Shown piece by piece: positions 6,326 to 6,601 of a DNA stretch of 6,601 bases. This DNA comes from Chloroflexia bacterium. Its GTDB lineage: Bacteria; Chloroflexota; Chloroflexia; Thermomicrobiales; UBA6265. The notes below the pieces were generated by a model. The model was given only the letters and a program-made list of their open reading frames with translations, was not told the DNA's origin and made no database searches. Both the position numbers and the translations under genes were made by a program. The stretch covers positions 1 to 6,601 of the forward strand of contig JACCYX010000190.1 of NCBI GenBank assembly GCA_013696265.1. Reading direction: 5' to 3'. Positions within the stretch are counted from its first letter, which is position 1. Every line of letters starts with the position of its first letter.

Positions 6326-6601
6326 ATGACCTTGCTCAAGCAGTTTTTCGTCTACTACAAACCCTGGAAGAAGCTCTTCTACGTCGACTTCGGGAGCGCC
6401 GTCGTGTCGGGCCTCCTCGAACTCGCCTTCCCGCTCGCCGTCGCCTGGTTCATCGACGACCTGCTGCCGAGCGGCAACTGGAACCGGATCATCGCCGCCT
6501 CGGTCGGGCTGTTCCTGATCTACGTGCTCAACACCGGCCTGATGGTGATCGTCACCTACTGGGGGCACATGCTCGGGATCAACATCGAGACCGAGTTGCG
6601 C
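6326..6601 (+). CDS. ABC exporter (type IV fold), N-terminal part of transmembrane domain, truncated by window end
   Basis: ATG 6326 opens a frame that stays open to the last base, giving 92 residues. The product begins with a cytoplasmic amphipathic stretch (KQFFVYYKPWKKLF, 5-18), then membrane segment 1 (~22-43), a loop with DDLLPSGNWNRI (44-55), membrane segment 2 (~56-76) and YWGHMLGINIETELR (78-92). This pattern (PWK near the start, FIDDLLP after the first helix, YWGHMLGINIE before the first intracellular helix) matches bacterial multidrug/lipid-type ABC exporters that fuse a six-helix domain to an ATPase. The ATPase would lie beyond the window, so the assignment rests on the membrane part alone. 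No good ribosome-binding site precedes the ATG; the upstream bases are C-rich. Substrate unknown. It is divergent from the CRISPR array and from the permease gene. Confidence 0.85.
   Translation, partial: MTLLKQFFVYYKPWKKLFYVDFGSAVVSGLLELAFPLAVAWFIDDLLPSGNWNRIIAASVGLFLIYVLNTGLMVIVTYWGHMLGINIETELR

Overview
This is a GC-rich bacterial window carrying a carbohydrate-degradation cluster, a transporter gene, a small CRISPR array and the start of an ABC exporter gene. The base composition, the codon use and a dispersed repeat of the 'GTCATTCCGACGAAGGAGG' style would fit a Chloroflexota (Thermomicrobia-like) genome or another high-GC, possibly thermophilic lineage. The taxonomic guess is inference and weak.

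Bases 1-4175 read rightwards. The window opens inside a GH36-like glycoside hydrolase (only the C-terminal part is present, ending at 785). A 244-bp gap holding an imperfect palindromic repeat (839-984) follows. Next comes a complete GH36 alpha-galactosidase-type enzyme (best start 1030, end 3195), which overlaps by four bases (ATGA) a galactose-mutarotase-fold protein (3192-4175). Together they look like a unit that removes galactose or related sugars from oligosaccharides and handles the released sugar.

A multi-pass permease of the ArsB/NhaD/SLC13 superfamily lies on the minus strand (5521-4259), convergent with the sugar genes across an 83-bp gap. Upstream of it is a CRISPR array (5614-6013): five good 37-nt repeats, a sixth degenerate repeat at the left end, and five spacers of 35-36 nt. 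Repeat handle, orientation-specific hairpin pairing and the degenerate left repeat all indicate transcription on the minus strand from a leader to the right of 6013. No cas gene is in the window. The 312 bp from 6014 to 6325 hold the putative leader and two short inverted repeats. At 6326 an ABC exporter gene begins on the plus strand and runs off the window.

Nothing here proves a wholly new system. The points most worth following are the solitary CRISPR array with its UUCG-capped repeat hairpin, the palindromic element that creates a false N-terminus for the GH36 gene, and the change of codon use across the 5' part of that gene.
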